Source: an uncultured Clostridia bacterium | Lineage (GTDB): Bacteria; Bacillota; Clostridia; Christensenellales; Aristaeellaceae | NCBI GenBank assembly: GCA_934663595.1 | Contig: CAKUKM010000023.1 | Location: 1 to 34,272, forward strand | Reading direction: 5' to 3' | DNA: 34,272 nucleotides | Shown: positions 7,640 through 14,210 of the stretch, piece after piece | Numbering within the stretch: the first letter of the stretch is position 1 | How the letters are laid out: each line of letters opens with the position of its first letter | Position numbers and translations under genes: made by a program | Notes under the pieces: generated by a model | The model's input: the letters and a program-made list of their open reading frames with translations, nothing else | What the model was told of the DNA's origin: nothing | Database searches by the model: none

Positions 7640-8695
7640 ATGAAGATCGGTATCATTGGCTGCGGGACGATCGCGAATGCGGCGCACATTCCCGCGTATC
7701 TGAAAAATCCCGAGGCGGAGATCAAGTATTTCTGCGACGTCCTCCCCGAGCGCGCGCAGGCGGCGGTGGAGAAATACGGCTGCGGACAGGCAGTCACGGA
7801 TTACCACACGGTTCTGAACGACCCCGAGGTAATCGCCGTTTCGGTCTGCACTCCGAACAACATGCATCCCGTGATCGCGATGGACGCGCTGCGGGCGGGC
7901 AAGCACGTGCTGTGCGAAAAGCCGGCCGCGCGAACGTATGCCGAGGCGCTGGAGATGCAGCGCGTGCAGCACGAAACCGGCAAAACGCTGAATATCGGCG
8001 TGGTCAATCGCTTCAACGACAGCGTAAATCTCATCAAGCAATACATTGATGAAGGCCGCCTGGGCGAGGTGTATCACGTGCACGTCTCCTTCCGCGCGCA
8101 TCGCTCCATTCCGGGGCTCGGCGGCGCGTTCACCACGAAGGCAATCGCCGGCGGCGGCGCGCTGATCGACTGGGGCGTTCACTATCTGGACATCGTAATG
8201 TACTGCTGCGGCGATCCGAAGCCGCTCACGGTCAGCGGCGAGGCGTTCTGCAAGCTCGGCCGCGACATGGCGAATTACGCGTATCGCGACATGTGGGCCG
8301 AGAACACGAAGAATGTAAACGGCACCTACGACGTAGACGATTCCGTGACCGCGCTGATCCGCACCGAGGGCCCGGTGATCTCGCTGAACGGCGCATGGGC
8401 GCAGAACATCGGCGTGGACGAGCGCTACATCGATTTCATCGGCGACAAGGCGGGCATTCGCCTGAAATACGGCGAGGATTTCACCATTTACACCGCCGAG
8501 CACGGCGCGCTGGTGGAGTACAAGCCCGAATTCAAGATGCGCCCGCACTTTGAAAACGAGATCAACGCGTTTATCGATTGCATCAAGACCGGCAAAAAGC
8601 TGCCCTCGCACATCGATACGAACATCATCACCTCGCAGATGATGCAGGCGATCTACGATTCCTCCGAAGCGCACCGGGAAATCGTTCTGGATTAA
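7640..8695 (+). CDS. Gfo/Idh/MocA family NAD(P)-dependent oxidoreductase
   Basis: This 351-aa cytoplasmic enzyme is predicted to oxidise or reduce a sugar, inositol or amino-sugar derivative. The N-terminal Rossmann fold starts IGIIGCGTIANAAH (G7-x-G9-x-x-A12), the family signature lysine is in CEKPA (E93-K94-P95), and the substrate-side catalytic pair follows in GGGALIDWGVHYLD (D177, H181). Length and layout are normal for the family. It has its own strong promoter and RBS (AGGAGG, eight bases before ATG) and a 3' hairpin. It is divergent from the two-component/ABC locus, so it may process the imported sugar, but the substrate cannot be deduced. Confidence 0.92.
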   Translation: MKIGIIGCGTIANAAHIPAYLKNPEAEIKYFCDVLPERAQAAVEKYGCGQAVTDYHTVLNDPEVIAVSVCTPNNMHPVIAMDALRAGKHVLCEKPAARTYAEALEMQRVQHETGKTLNIGVVNRFNDSVNLIKQYIDEGRLGEVYHVHVSFRAHRSIPGLGGAFTTKAIAGGGALIDWGVHYLDIVMYCCGDPKPLTVSGEAFCKLGRDMANYAYRDMWAENTKNVNGTYDVDDSVTALIRTEGPVISLNGAWAQNIGVDERYIDFIGDKAGIRLKYGEDFTIYTAEHGALVEYKPEFKMRPHFENEINAFIDCIKTGKKLPSHIDTNIITSQMMQAIYDSSEAHREIVLD

Positions 8696-8708
8696 ACGCC
8701 CAAAAATC

Positions 8709-8740
8709 AAGCGATTCCGCCGATCGAGGCGGAATCGCTT
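8709..8740 (+). terminator. Hairpin 3' of the sugar dehydrogenase gene
   Basis: AAGCGATTCCGCC pairs perfectly with GGCGGAATCGCTT (13 bp, loop GATCGA) 14 bases past the stop codon. The U-tract is lacking (CTTCAGAC follows). The same stem with a different loop and a proper T-run recurs at 9083-9118, on the far side of repeat copy B. Confidence 0.7.
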
Positions 8741-8759
8741 CAGACTATCGAAAAACCCC

Positions 8760-9082
8760 GGAGAGCTCGAGAGGGCCGCAGACCTCTCGAACTAAAAATC
8801 GAGCCCAGCGGCGTGTACGGTGGGCGCAGGGCTATTTTATCGCAGGGAAATCCCATTTCCCGGAGAGAAAATAGCAACCTTGCAGATTTTGCGGCCGGAG
8901 TCTGAAAGACTCAAGCAAAATCTGGTAAAGGCTGAAAACCCAAAGGGTTTTCAGGTTTCGCCGAAGGCGAAACTGCCGACGGCAAAATCGAAGATTTTGA
9001 CGCGGCACCGTGGGGGTGGTAGTGGCGGGGGAGCTTGCTCCCCCGTCCACCAGCTTGTCAAAAAGACTTTTTTGACAAGCTG
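8760..9082 (+). repeat. Hairpin-array intergenic repeat, copy B (complete)
   Basis: This non-coding element shares its head (GGAGAGCTCGAGAGGGCC, then a conserved block ending GCGGCGTGTACGGTGG) and tail with copy C. Successive stems include TCGAGAGG/CCTCTCGA (8767-8790), GCTATTTT/AAAATAGC (8831-8875) around the conserved inner GGGAAATCCCATTTCCC (8845-8861), and CAGATTTTGC/GCAAAATCTG (8883-8924) around GAGTCT-GAA-AGACTC. Then come CTGAAAACCC/GGGTTTTCAG, GTTTCGCC-GAA-GGCGAAAC, AAAATC-GAA-GATTTT, GGGGGAGC/GCTCCCCC, and the final AGCTTGTCAAAAA inverted repeat. Nothing suggests a protein. It sits between convergent genes, flanked by two copies of one terminator stem. Confidence 0.85.
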
Positions 9083-9118
9083 AAGCGATTCCGCCTCAAC
9101 TGGCGGAATCGCTTTTTT
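9083..9118 (+). terminator. Rho-independent terminator after copy B
   Basis: AAGCGATTCCGCC/GGCGGAATCGCTT (9083-9114, loop TCAACT) is followed by a run of six T residues. It serves plus-strand transcripts through the repeat. An A-run on the other side lets the same stem work less well for the minus-strand dnaX transcript. Confidence 0.8.
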
Positions 9119-9123
9119 GTATT

Positions 9124-9348
9124 TCAGATTTCCGTGAAGGTGTATTGCGCGCGGTACTGATCCTTTTCGGCGAGGATCACGAGATCGCCGTCGTCGTTCA
9201 CGCTCTGGGCAAGCTCGATATCCTTTTCAATCGCCGCGACATAGGCGCGCGGATCGTCGGTTTCGATTTCGCGGATTTCCACGCGCTTCGGCGCCTTTCC
9301 GCCGCACGGCGGCTGTCTGGTTTCAATGGTCAGCTCGTATTCCTTCAT
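9124..9348 (-). CDS. Small acidic protein of unknown function
   Basis: I do not recognise this 74-aa protein. It is hydrophilic, with a basic, Cys-containing patch near residues 11-24 (TRQPPCGGKAPKRVEIRE) and an acidic remainder; there is no signal peptide or membrane segment. It is supported as a real gene by GAGGAGG seven bases before the ATG and by its place 12 bp after dnaX on the same strand, so it is almost certainly cotranscribed with it. In most bacteria ybaB and recR follow dnaX, so its position is unusual. The only downstream signal is the shared hairpin at 9083-9118. Confidence 0.75.
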   Translation of the reverse strand: MKEYELTIETRQPPCGGKAPKRVEIREIETDDPRAYVAAIEKDIELAQSVNDDGDLVILAEKDQYRAQYTFTEI

Positions 9349-9360
9349 AAATAATCCTCC

Positions 9361-10941
9361 TCAATTGGTCAGGTCGATCTTGTCGCGCCCGAACACATCA
9401 TAGGACTCCTCGATAACGCGCTTGGCGGTGCTGCCGACATTATTCTGCGCGCGATCGCCCTCGATGCGCATAATCAGCGAAACGGGCGCGCCGAACGCAT
9501 TCGAAAAGCCCGTTTCCAGCAGGGCCTTTTTGCGCTCGAGCATCTTCATATGCATCATGTTTTTCTTGGAAAACTCCACCGCGAGCATGCCCGAATCATA
9601 CGACACGAACTGCATCGACGAAAGCGTCGCGCGAATCGACGGGTTTTCCGCGCCGATCGCCTCGAGCGCATTCAGATATTCCTGCGGCGGCTGCGCGTAG
9701 CTTCGCGCGGGCTTTTTTTCGACCGGCTTCGGCGCGTCGGCCGGAGGAGCCTCCTTCTTCTCCGCCTTCACGGCCGCGGACCGGATCGAAACGCCGCCCT
9801 CCAGCATTTTTTCCATGCGCGCGAGGCGCTCGCCGACGCCCGCGTCCGCCTCCTGCTCCGGATGGCAGGCGCGCACCGTCGCAAGCTCGAGCACCGTGCG
9901 CGGGCGACTGGCCCATTTCATATCGCTCTCGGCGTGCATGTACAGATCCATGAGCCGCGCGGCGCGCGAAGAATCGATTTTCTTCGTCTGTTCCGCAAAT
10001 TTCTGCGCGTCCTCGGGCGTGATTTCCAGCATTTCGGAAACGTCGCCCACCGCGCCCGCCAGAATCAGCGCGCGCAGATGCGCCACCACGTCGCGCGCGA
10101 ACACCTGCGGATCGCATCCCTGCGCAATCAGGCTGTCGATATCGCGTAGCGCGCCGGAGATATCAAACGCAATCAGCTTTTCGGCGAAATCGAACAGGAA
10201 TCCGCGCCCGGCCGTGCCCAGCACGTCGCGCGCCAGCTGAAGCGTCACTTCCCCATCGGTATAGGACAGGCAGCCGTCCAGCAGACTCAGCGCATCGCGC
10301 ATCGCGCCCTCGGCGGCGCGGCCGATCTCGCGCAGCGCCTCGTCCTCGGCGGTGCGGCCGACGCCGTTTAGAACCACCTTCATGCGCTCGACCATGGTAT
10401 CGACGCTGATCCGGTGAAAATCAAACCGCTGGCAGCGCGAAAGAATCGTGGCCGGCAGCTTCTGCGGCTCGGTGGTCGCGAGAATGAACACCGCGTGCGC
10501 CGGCGGCTCCTCGAGCGTCTTCAAAAGCGCGTTGAACGCGCCGGTGGACAGCATATGCACCTCGTCGATGATATACACCTTGTATTTCGTCAGCGTCGGC
10601 GGATATTTGATCTTCTCGCGCAGATCTCGGATCTCGTCCACGCCGTTGTTGCTCGCCGCGTCGATCTCGACCACGTCCATGCAGCTCTCCGCCTTCAGCG
10701 CGCGGCAGACCTCGCACTCGCCGCACGGATCGCCGTCCTGCGGATTCAGGCAGTTGATTGCCCGCGCGAGCACCTTCGAGGCCGTGGTTTTGCCGGTGCC
10801 GCGCGTGCCGCAGAACAGATACGCGTGCGCGATATGTCCGCTGACGACCTGGCGGCGCAGCGTGCGCGTAACGGCGTCCTGCCCGCAAATTTCAGAAAAC
10901 GTGCCCGGCCGCCAGGCGCGATACAATACCTGATAGCTCAC
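9361..10941 (-). CDS. dnaX: DNA polymerase III subunit gamma/tau
   Basis: This is the clamp-loader ATPase of the replicative polymerase. With a GTG start at 10941 (GGGAGG nine bases upstream) the product is 526 aa and begins SYQVLYRAWRPGTFSEICGQ, the family's usual N-terminus. Walker A is GTRGTGKT (45-52), the zinc cysteines are C64, C73, C76 and C79, Walker B is YIIDEVHM (about 123-130), and the SRC arginine-finger motif is at 168-170. An ATG at 11055 is open in frame, but it lies upstream of the -10 box and would add 38 non-homologous residues. A charged, Ala/Pro-rich linker (about 375-420) contains an in-frame A AAA AAG heptamer that could yield a shorter product. Confidence 0.96.
   Translation of the reverse strand: MSYQVLYRAWRPGTFSEICGQDAVTRTLRRQVVSGHIAHAYLFCGTRGTGKTTASKVLARAINCLNPQDGDPCGECEVCRALKAESCMDVVEIDAASNNGVDEIRDLREKIKYPPTLTKYKVYIIDEVHMLSTGAFNALLKTLEEPPAHAVFILATTEPQKLPATILSRCQRFDFHRISVDTMVERMKVVLNGVGRTAEDEALREIGRAAEGAMRDALSLLDGCLSYTDGEVTLQLARDVLGTAGRGFLFDFAEKLIAFDISGALRDIDSLIAQGCDPQVFARDVVAHLRALILAGAVGDVSEMLEITPEDAQKFAEQTKKIDSSRAARLMDLYMHAESDMKWASRPRTVLELATVRACHPEQEADAGVGERLARMEKMLEGGVSIRSAAVKAEKKEAPPADAPKPVEKKPARSYAQPPQEYLNALEAIGAENPSIRATLSSMQFVSYDSGMLAVEFSKKNMMHMKMLERKKALLETGFSNAFGAPVSLIMRIEGDRAQNNVGSTAKRVIEESYDVFGRDKIDLTN
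9712..9718 (-). promoter_or_regulatory. dnaX: Candidate -1 frameshift site in dnaX
   Basis: The minus strand reads GAA AAA AAG, so A AAA AAG is in the correct zero-frame phase, identical to the E. coli dnaX slippery heptamer. Three bases later GCGCG-(6)-CGCGC can form a stem, and AAGGAGG lies about 30 bases upstream. A -1 slip at K410 would add 38 codons and stop at 9596-9598, giving about 448 aa instead of 526. Confidence 0.5.
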
Positions 10942-10965
10942 CTGAAAAAACCTCCCGTCGCTACC

Positions 10966-10971
10966 ATTATA
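10966..10971 (-). promoter_or_regulatory. -10 element of the dnaX promoter
   Basis: TATAAT on the minus strand lies about 25 bases upstream of the chosen GTG. The -35 region is weak (TTTTGG at 17 bp). A second TATAAT faces the other way at 11033, so this is a divergent promoter pair. Confidence 0.55.
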
Positions 10972-11029
10972 ACCCATTTTGGCAAAAACCAAAAGATAAA
11001 ATTCCGCGCTGTTCGTTTTTACGGTTTGG

Positions 11030-11038
11030 TGGTATAAT
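11030..11038 (+). promoter_or_regulatory. Extended -10 promoter of the amidohydrolase gene
   Basis: TGG-TATAAT forms an extended -10 (hexamer 11033-11038) with no good -35. Because the first in-frame ATG (11037) overlaps this box, transcription starting near 11045 would exclude it, which fixes the start codon downstream. Confidence 0.65.
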
Positions 11039-11084
11039 GAAATATATTGATTCACTCTGTTCTTCCAAAGGAAGTGCTGATAAA

Positions 11085-12446
11085 TTGCTGGATCTTTTAC
11101 TGAAGGACGGGTTTTTGATCGACCCGGAGAAAATGACCATGCTGCCCGGCAGTCTGGGCGTAAAGAACGGGCGCATTGCGGCCGTGTATCCGTTCGGCGC
11201 GGAAACGCCGGAGGCGGCGGAGACCGTTCCGCTGCAGGGCATGGCGGTCGCTCCCGGATTTATCGACGTGCACGCGCATCTCGACGGCCAGACGAACGCC
11301 GGGCATCGCTCGCTGCTGCAGGGAATTACCACGTCGTTCGGCGGCAATTGCGGATTGAGTCCGATCGATATGGGCGAATTCTACACCTCGCAGGCCGGGG
11401 GCTACAGCGTCAATCAGGCGGAATTCGTGGGCCATTCGTTCTCGCTGCGCGAGGCGGTCGGCATCGACGATCCACGCAGAAGCGCCTCCCCCGAGGAATT
11501 GACGCGCATTCTCGCGCTCGCGCGCCGCGCGATGGAGGACGGCGCATGGGGCGTATCGTTCGGGCTGGACTATTGCCCGGGCTGCTCGTTCCGCGAGGTC
11601 GAATCCCTCGGCCGGCTCACTGCGGAATACGGCGGAATCTGCCCGATTCACACGCGGCTGTTTACGATGTACGACATGTATTCGATCTCCGAGGCCGCGC
11701 GGCTCGCGCTCACGGCCGGGGTGCAGGTGCAGGTTTCGCATCTGGTGTATCAGTATCCGATGCCGGATCTGCTCGACGACGCGTTTGCAATGATGGAATT
11801 CGCGCACGATCGCGGCGCGAACATCAGCTGCGACAGCGGCATGTACACCGATTTTGCCGCGCCGCTGGGCTCGGCCACGTTCGATCCCGAAACGATGGAG
11901 GCGTGCAACTGGAAATACGGCGATCTGCTGGTGTCCACCGGCGCGCATCGCGGCGAGCGAATGACCGAATCGCTCTATCGCGAGCTGCGCAAAAACGAGC
12001 CGAACACCGAGGTCGTTTGCTTTTCCGGCCATTCGGGCGCGGTGGAATACGCGTTTGAGCGCGATTACGTCATGCCGTCCACCGACGCGGCGGATTACCG
12101 GCCGGGCCAGGGCCATCCGCAGGCAATCGCGAGCTTCCCGCGCTTTTTCCGCATTCTCGTTCGCGAAAAAAAGCGCATGACCTGGCCCGAAGCCGTTCGC
12201 CGCGCGACGCTGCTGCCCGCCGACACGATGGGGCTGAAGCAAAAGGGCCGTCTGCGCGCGGGCGCGGACGCGGATCTGGTGGTGTTCGACACGCAGACGA
12301 TCTCGGACAACGCCGATTTCGCCGGAATCGGCACGCCGGACGCGCTCAACACCGGCATTCACCGCGTGCTGATCGCGGGCCGAACCGCCGTACTGGACAA
12401 CAAAATCATCAACGACCGCCTCGGCCGCGTGATTCGCCGCAGGTGA
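11085..12446 (+). CDS. D-aminoacylase / N-acyl-D-amino-acid deacylase family amidohydrolase
   Basis: This 453-aa metal-dependent amidohydrolase is predicted to deacylate N-acyl-D-amino acids or a related amide. The N-terminal small beta domain (LDLLLKDGFLIDP) leads into the barrel with HxH metal ligands (FIDVHAHLDG, H63/H65), the metal cysteine of the D-aminoacylase branch (GGNCGLSP, C89), QVSHL (about 227-232), CFSGHSG and the C-terminal GRLRAGADADLVVFD. I chose a TTG start at 11085, where the family's N-terminus begins and AAAGGAAG lies upstream; an ATG at 11037 would lie inside the promoter. The gene stands alone, with repeat copy C behind it. Exact substrate unknown. Confidence 0.85.
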   Translation: MLDLLLKDGFLIDPEKMTMLPGSLGVKNGRIAAVYPFGAETPEAAETVPLQGMAVAPGFIDVHAHLDGQTNAGHRSLLQGITTSFGGNCGLSPIDMGEFYTSQAGGYSVNQAEFVGHSFSLREAVGIDDPRRSASPEELTRILALARRAMEDGAWGVSFGLDYCPGCSFREVESLGRLTAEYGGICPIHTRLFTMYDMYSISEAARLALTAGVQVQVSHLVYQYPMPDLLDDAFAMMEFAHDRGANISCDSGMYTDFAAPLGSATFDPETMEACNWKYGDLLVSTGAHRGERMTESLYRELRKNEPNTEVVCFSGHSGAVEYAFERDYVMPSTDAADYRPGQGHPQAIASFPRFFRILVREKKRMTWPEAVRRATLLPADTMGLKQKGRLRAGADADLVVFDTQTISDNADFAGIGTPDALNTGIHRVLIAGRTAVLDNKIINDRLGRVIRRR

Positions 12447-12458
12447 TCTCCCCTTTCA

Positions 12459-12857
12459 GGAGAGCTCGAGAGGGCCAAAGCCCTCTCGAACTTTCAATCG
12501 AGCCCAGCGGCGTGTACGGTGGCAAGGTTGCTTGCCTGAAGGCAAGCAAGTCGCTGCGCGACCGGCAAAGCTAAATCAAAGATTTAGCTTTGCCGCCTCG
12601 CGGGCTTTTTTCGCGAAGGGAAATCCCATTTCCCGAGAGCGAAAAAAGATTCCTTGCAGGCTCCGCGCCCGGGGATTTCGAAGAAATCCTAGCGGAGACT
12701 GTCAAAGGGGTGGCAGGAGGCTGAAAACCCTTCGGGTTTTCAGGTTTCGCCGGAGGCGAAACTGCCGACGGCAAAATCGAAGATTTTGACGCGACACCTG
12801 GCGGGGAAAGCAGTTTCCCCGCCACCAGCTTGTCAAAAACTTGTTTTTGACAAGCTG
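12459..12857 (+). repeat. Hairpin-array intergenic repeat, copy C (complete, longer)
   Basis: It has the same head and tail as copy B with a longer variable middle. Stems include TCGAGAGGGC/GCCCTCTCGA (12466-12489), TTGCTTGCC/GGCAAGCAA, GTCGC/GCGAC, GGCAAAGCTAAATC/GATTTAGCTTTGCC, and CTTTTTTCGC/GCGAAAAAAG (12605-12648) around the conserved inner stem (12618-12634). They continue with CTCCGC/GCGGAG around GGATTTC-GAA-GAAATCC (12661-12697), CTGAAAACCC/GGGTTTTCAG, GTTTCGCC/GGCGAAAC, AAAATC-GAA-GATTTT, GGCGGGGAAA/TTTCCCCGCC, and CCAGCTTGTCAAAAA closing the element. It fills almost all of the 497-bp gap between the amidohydrolase and deacetylase genes. Confidence 0.85.
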
Positions 12858-12890
12858 GATTACAGTTTTTTCGGATTTTTGTCCATAGTC

Positions 12891-12913
12891 GGTTGCGCAA
12901 CCTATGTTATAAT
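12891..12913 (+). promoter_or_regulatory. Extended -10 promoter with upstream palindrome
   Basis: TGT-TATAAT (12905-12913) is an extended -10 about 30 bases before the deacetylase-like ATG. The 12-bp palindrome GGTTGCGCAACC (12891-12902) abuts it where a -35 contact would be and may be an operator. Confidence 0.6.
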
Positions 12914-12943
12914 AGAAATTGAAGTACATTTCGGAGGGATACC

Positions 12944-14116
12944 ATGTCGGGATCGAAATACGGACGCCGCGAGCGTTTCTATTCCAAGCTCATCGCCGTA
13001 CTGAGCGTCAGCGCGGCGCTGCTTGTGGCGGCTCTCGTGCTGCAGTCCCGCCTGGAAGCCCGCCGCAGCGCGCCCGCAGCGCCCTCGACCACCGCGGCCG
13101 CCTCCGGAACGCCGGAGCCGCTGATCGTGCGCGCGGCCACGCCGGAGCCGGACCCGAATGTAACGCCCGCGCCGGTTGCCACGCCCGCGCCCGCTCCCGA
13201 GCGCGTGGAATACGATTTTCTGCCGGTTTACACGCATCTGGAAACCGACGAGCGCGTGATCGCCATTACGCTCGAGGACATGACCGACCTGTATCAGTTC
13301 CAGCAGGCGGTGCAGGCGGCGATGGAATTCAGCGCCCCGATGACCTTCTTCCCCTATGGCAAGGCCGTGGAGGACAACAAGATGGGCGCGATGCTGAAAT
13401 ACTGCATCGAAACGCTCGGCTATGAAATCGAAAACCGCACCTGGAACGATGGGCTGCTTTACAAAATGTCCGATTCGGACATGGCCAGCGAGATTTTTGC
13501 CGCCGACAACGCCGTGGACCGCGCGCTTGCGGCCAATTACGGCATGCGCTTTTTCCGCATGCATGGCGGATACGGCGTAAACGACGTGCGCACGCACGCG
13601 TATCTGCGGTCGCTGGGCTATCAGGGCATCGTGAACTGGACTTACGACGCGGCGGTCTGCTCGAACGATCGCCTGCGCAATACGCTCGCGCCCGGCAATA
13701 TCTATCTCTTCCATACCACCGCGGAGGACGTGGTCAAGCTCCGCAATCTGCTCGCGTACGCGCAGGAGCATGAATACCGGTTCGTGACCGTGAGCACGCT
13801 GCTCGGGTTGGAGGCGAATTCGTATGAATCCGCCGACCCGCAGTCGCTGCTGCAGGCCGCGCCCGCGGCAATTTCCACCAGCGATATCTATATCGAAACC
13901 CGCAGCGGCGACCGCACGTGGCAGGTTTACCTGATTCAGCGGCAGCTCGTATCGCTCGGCTATCTCGATGCAAGCCCCGACGGCATCTTCGGCGACTCCA
14001 CCGCGGCCGCGATTCGCTCGTTCCAGGCGGATCACGGCATCGTGACCAGCGGCATTGCGACCACGGAAACGCAGCAGGCGCTTTTCAGCGAGGAAAGTAT
14101 GGCAAACGCATTCTGA
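12944..14116 (+). CDS. Membrane-anchored polysaccharide-deacetylase-like pseudoenzyme with peptidoglycan-binding domain
   Basis: This 390-aa protein has an N-terminal membrane anchor (about 16-34), an extracytoplasmic Ala/Pro/Thr linker (about 42-88), a NodB-like domain (about 103-290) and a C-terminal PG_binding_1 domain (about 325-385, LIQRQLVSLGYLD...DGIFGDST). It is clearly paralogous to the next gene, but the deacetylase motifs are altered: TxDD is TLEDM (E111-D112), and the metal-binding HTxxxH region reads ENRTWND, so both histidines are gone (R165, D169). FRMHGG and LFHTT (H257) are retained. A scaffold or regulatory wall protein is more likely than an active deacetylase. ATG with GGAGGG five bases upstream and an extended -10 promoter. 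Confidence 0.85.
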   Translation: MSGSKYGRRERFYSKLIAVLSVSAALLVAALVLQSRLEARRSAPAAPSTTAAASGTPEPLIVRAATPEPDPNVTPAPVATPAPAPERVEYDFLPVYTHLETDERVIAITLEDMTDLYQFQQAVQAAMEFSAPMTFFPYGKAVEDNKMGAMLKYCIETLGYEIENRTWNDGLLYKMSDSDMASEIFAADNAVDRALAANYGMRFFRMHGGYGVNDVRTHAYLRSLGYQGIVNWTYDAAVCSNDRLRNTLAPGNIYLFHTTAEDVVKLRNLLAYAQEHEYRFVTVSTLLGLEANSYESADPQSLLQAAPAAISTSDIYIETRSGDRTWQVYLIQRQLVSLGYLDASPDGIFGDSTAAAIRSFQADHGIVTSGIATTETQQALFSEESMANAF

Positions 14117-14210
14117 TTCGGTAATATTTGTGCTTTCAGACGTGTAGTTGCAACTTTTTTCGCGCTGCCGGTGTCTAAACAGTCGAAAGATCCTCATGGG
14201 AGGCGCAAGC

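Noticed and set aside
8293..8874. Extra plus-strand frames in and after the sugar dehydrogenase gene
   Set aside because: They are alternative frames of a well-supported gene or translations of hairpin repeat copy B.
8760..9082. Insertion sequence with a transposase
   Set aside because: No open frame of useful length and no transposase motif; the ends are not a pair of matching terminal inverted repeats.
10942..11055. N-terminal extension of dnaX from an ATG at 11055
   Set aside because: It lies upstream of the dnaX -10 box (10966-10971), adds residues not found in the family, and the GTG at 10941 has a proper GGGAGG site.
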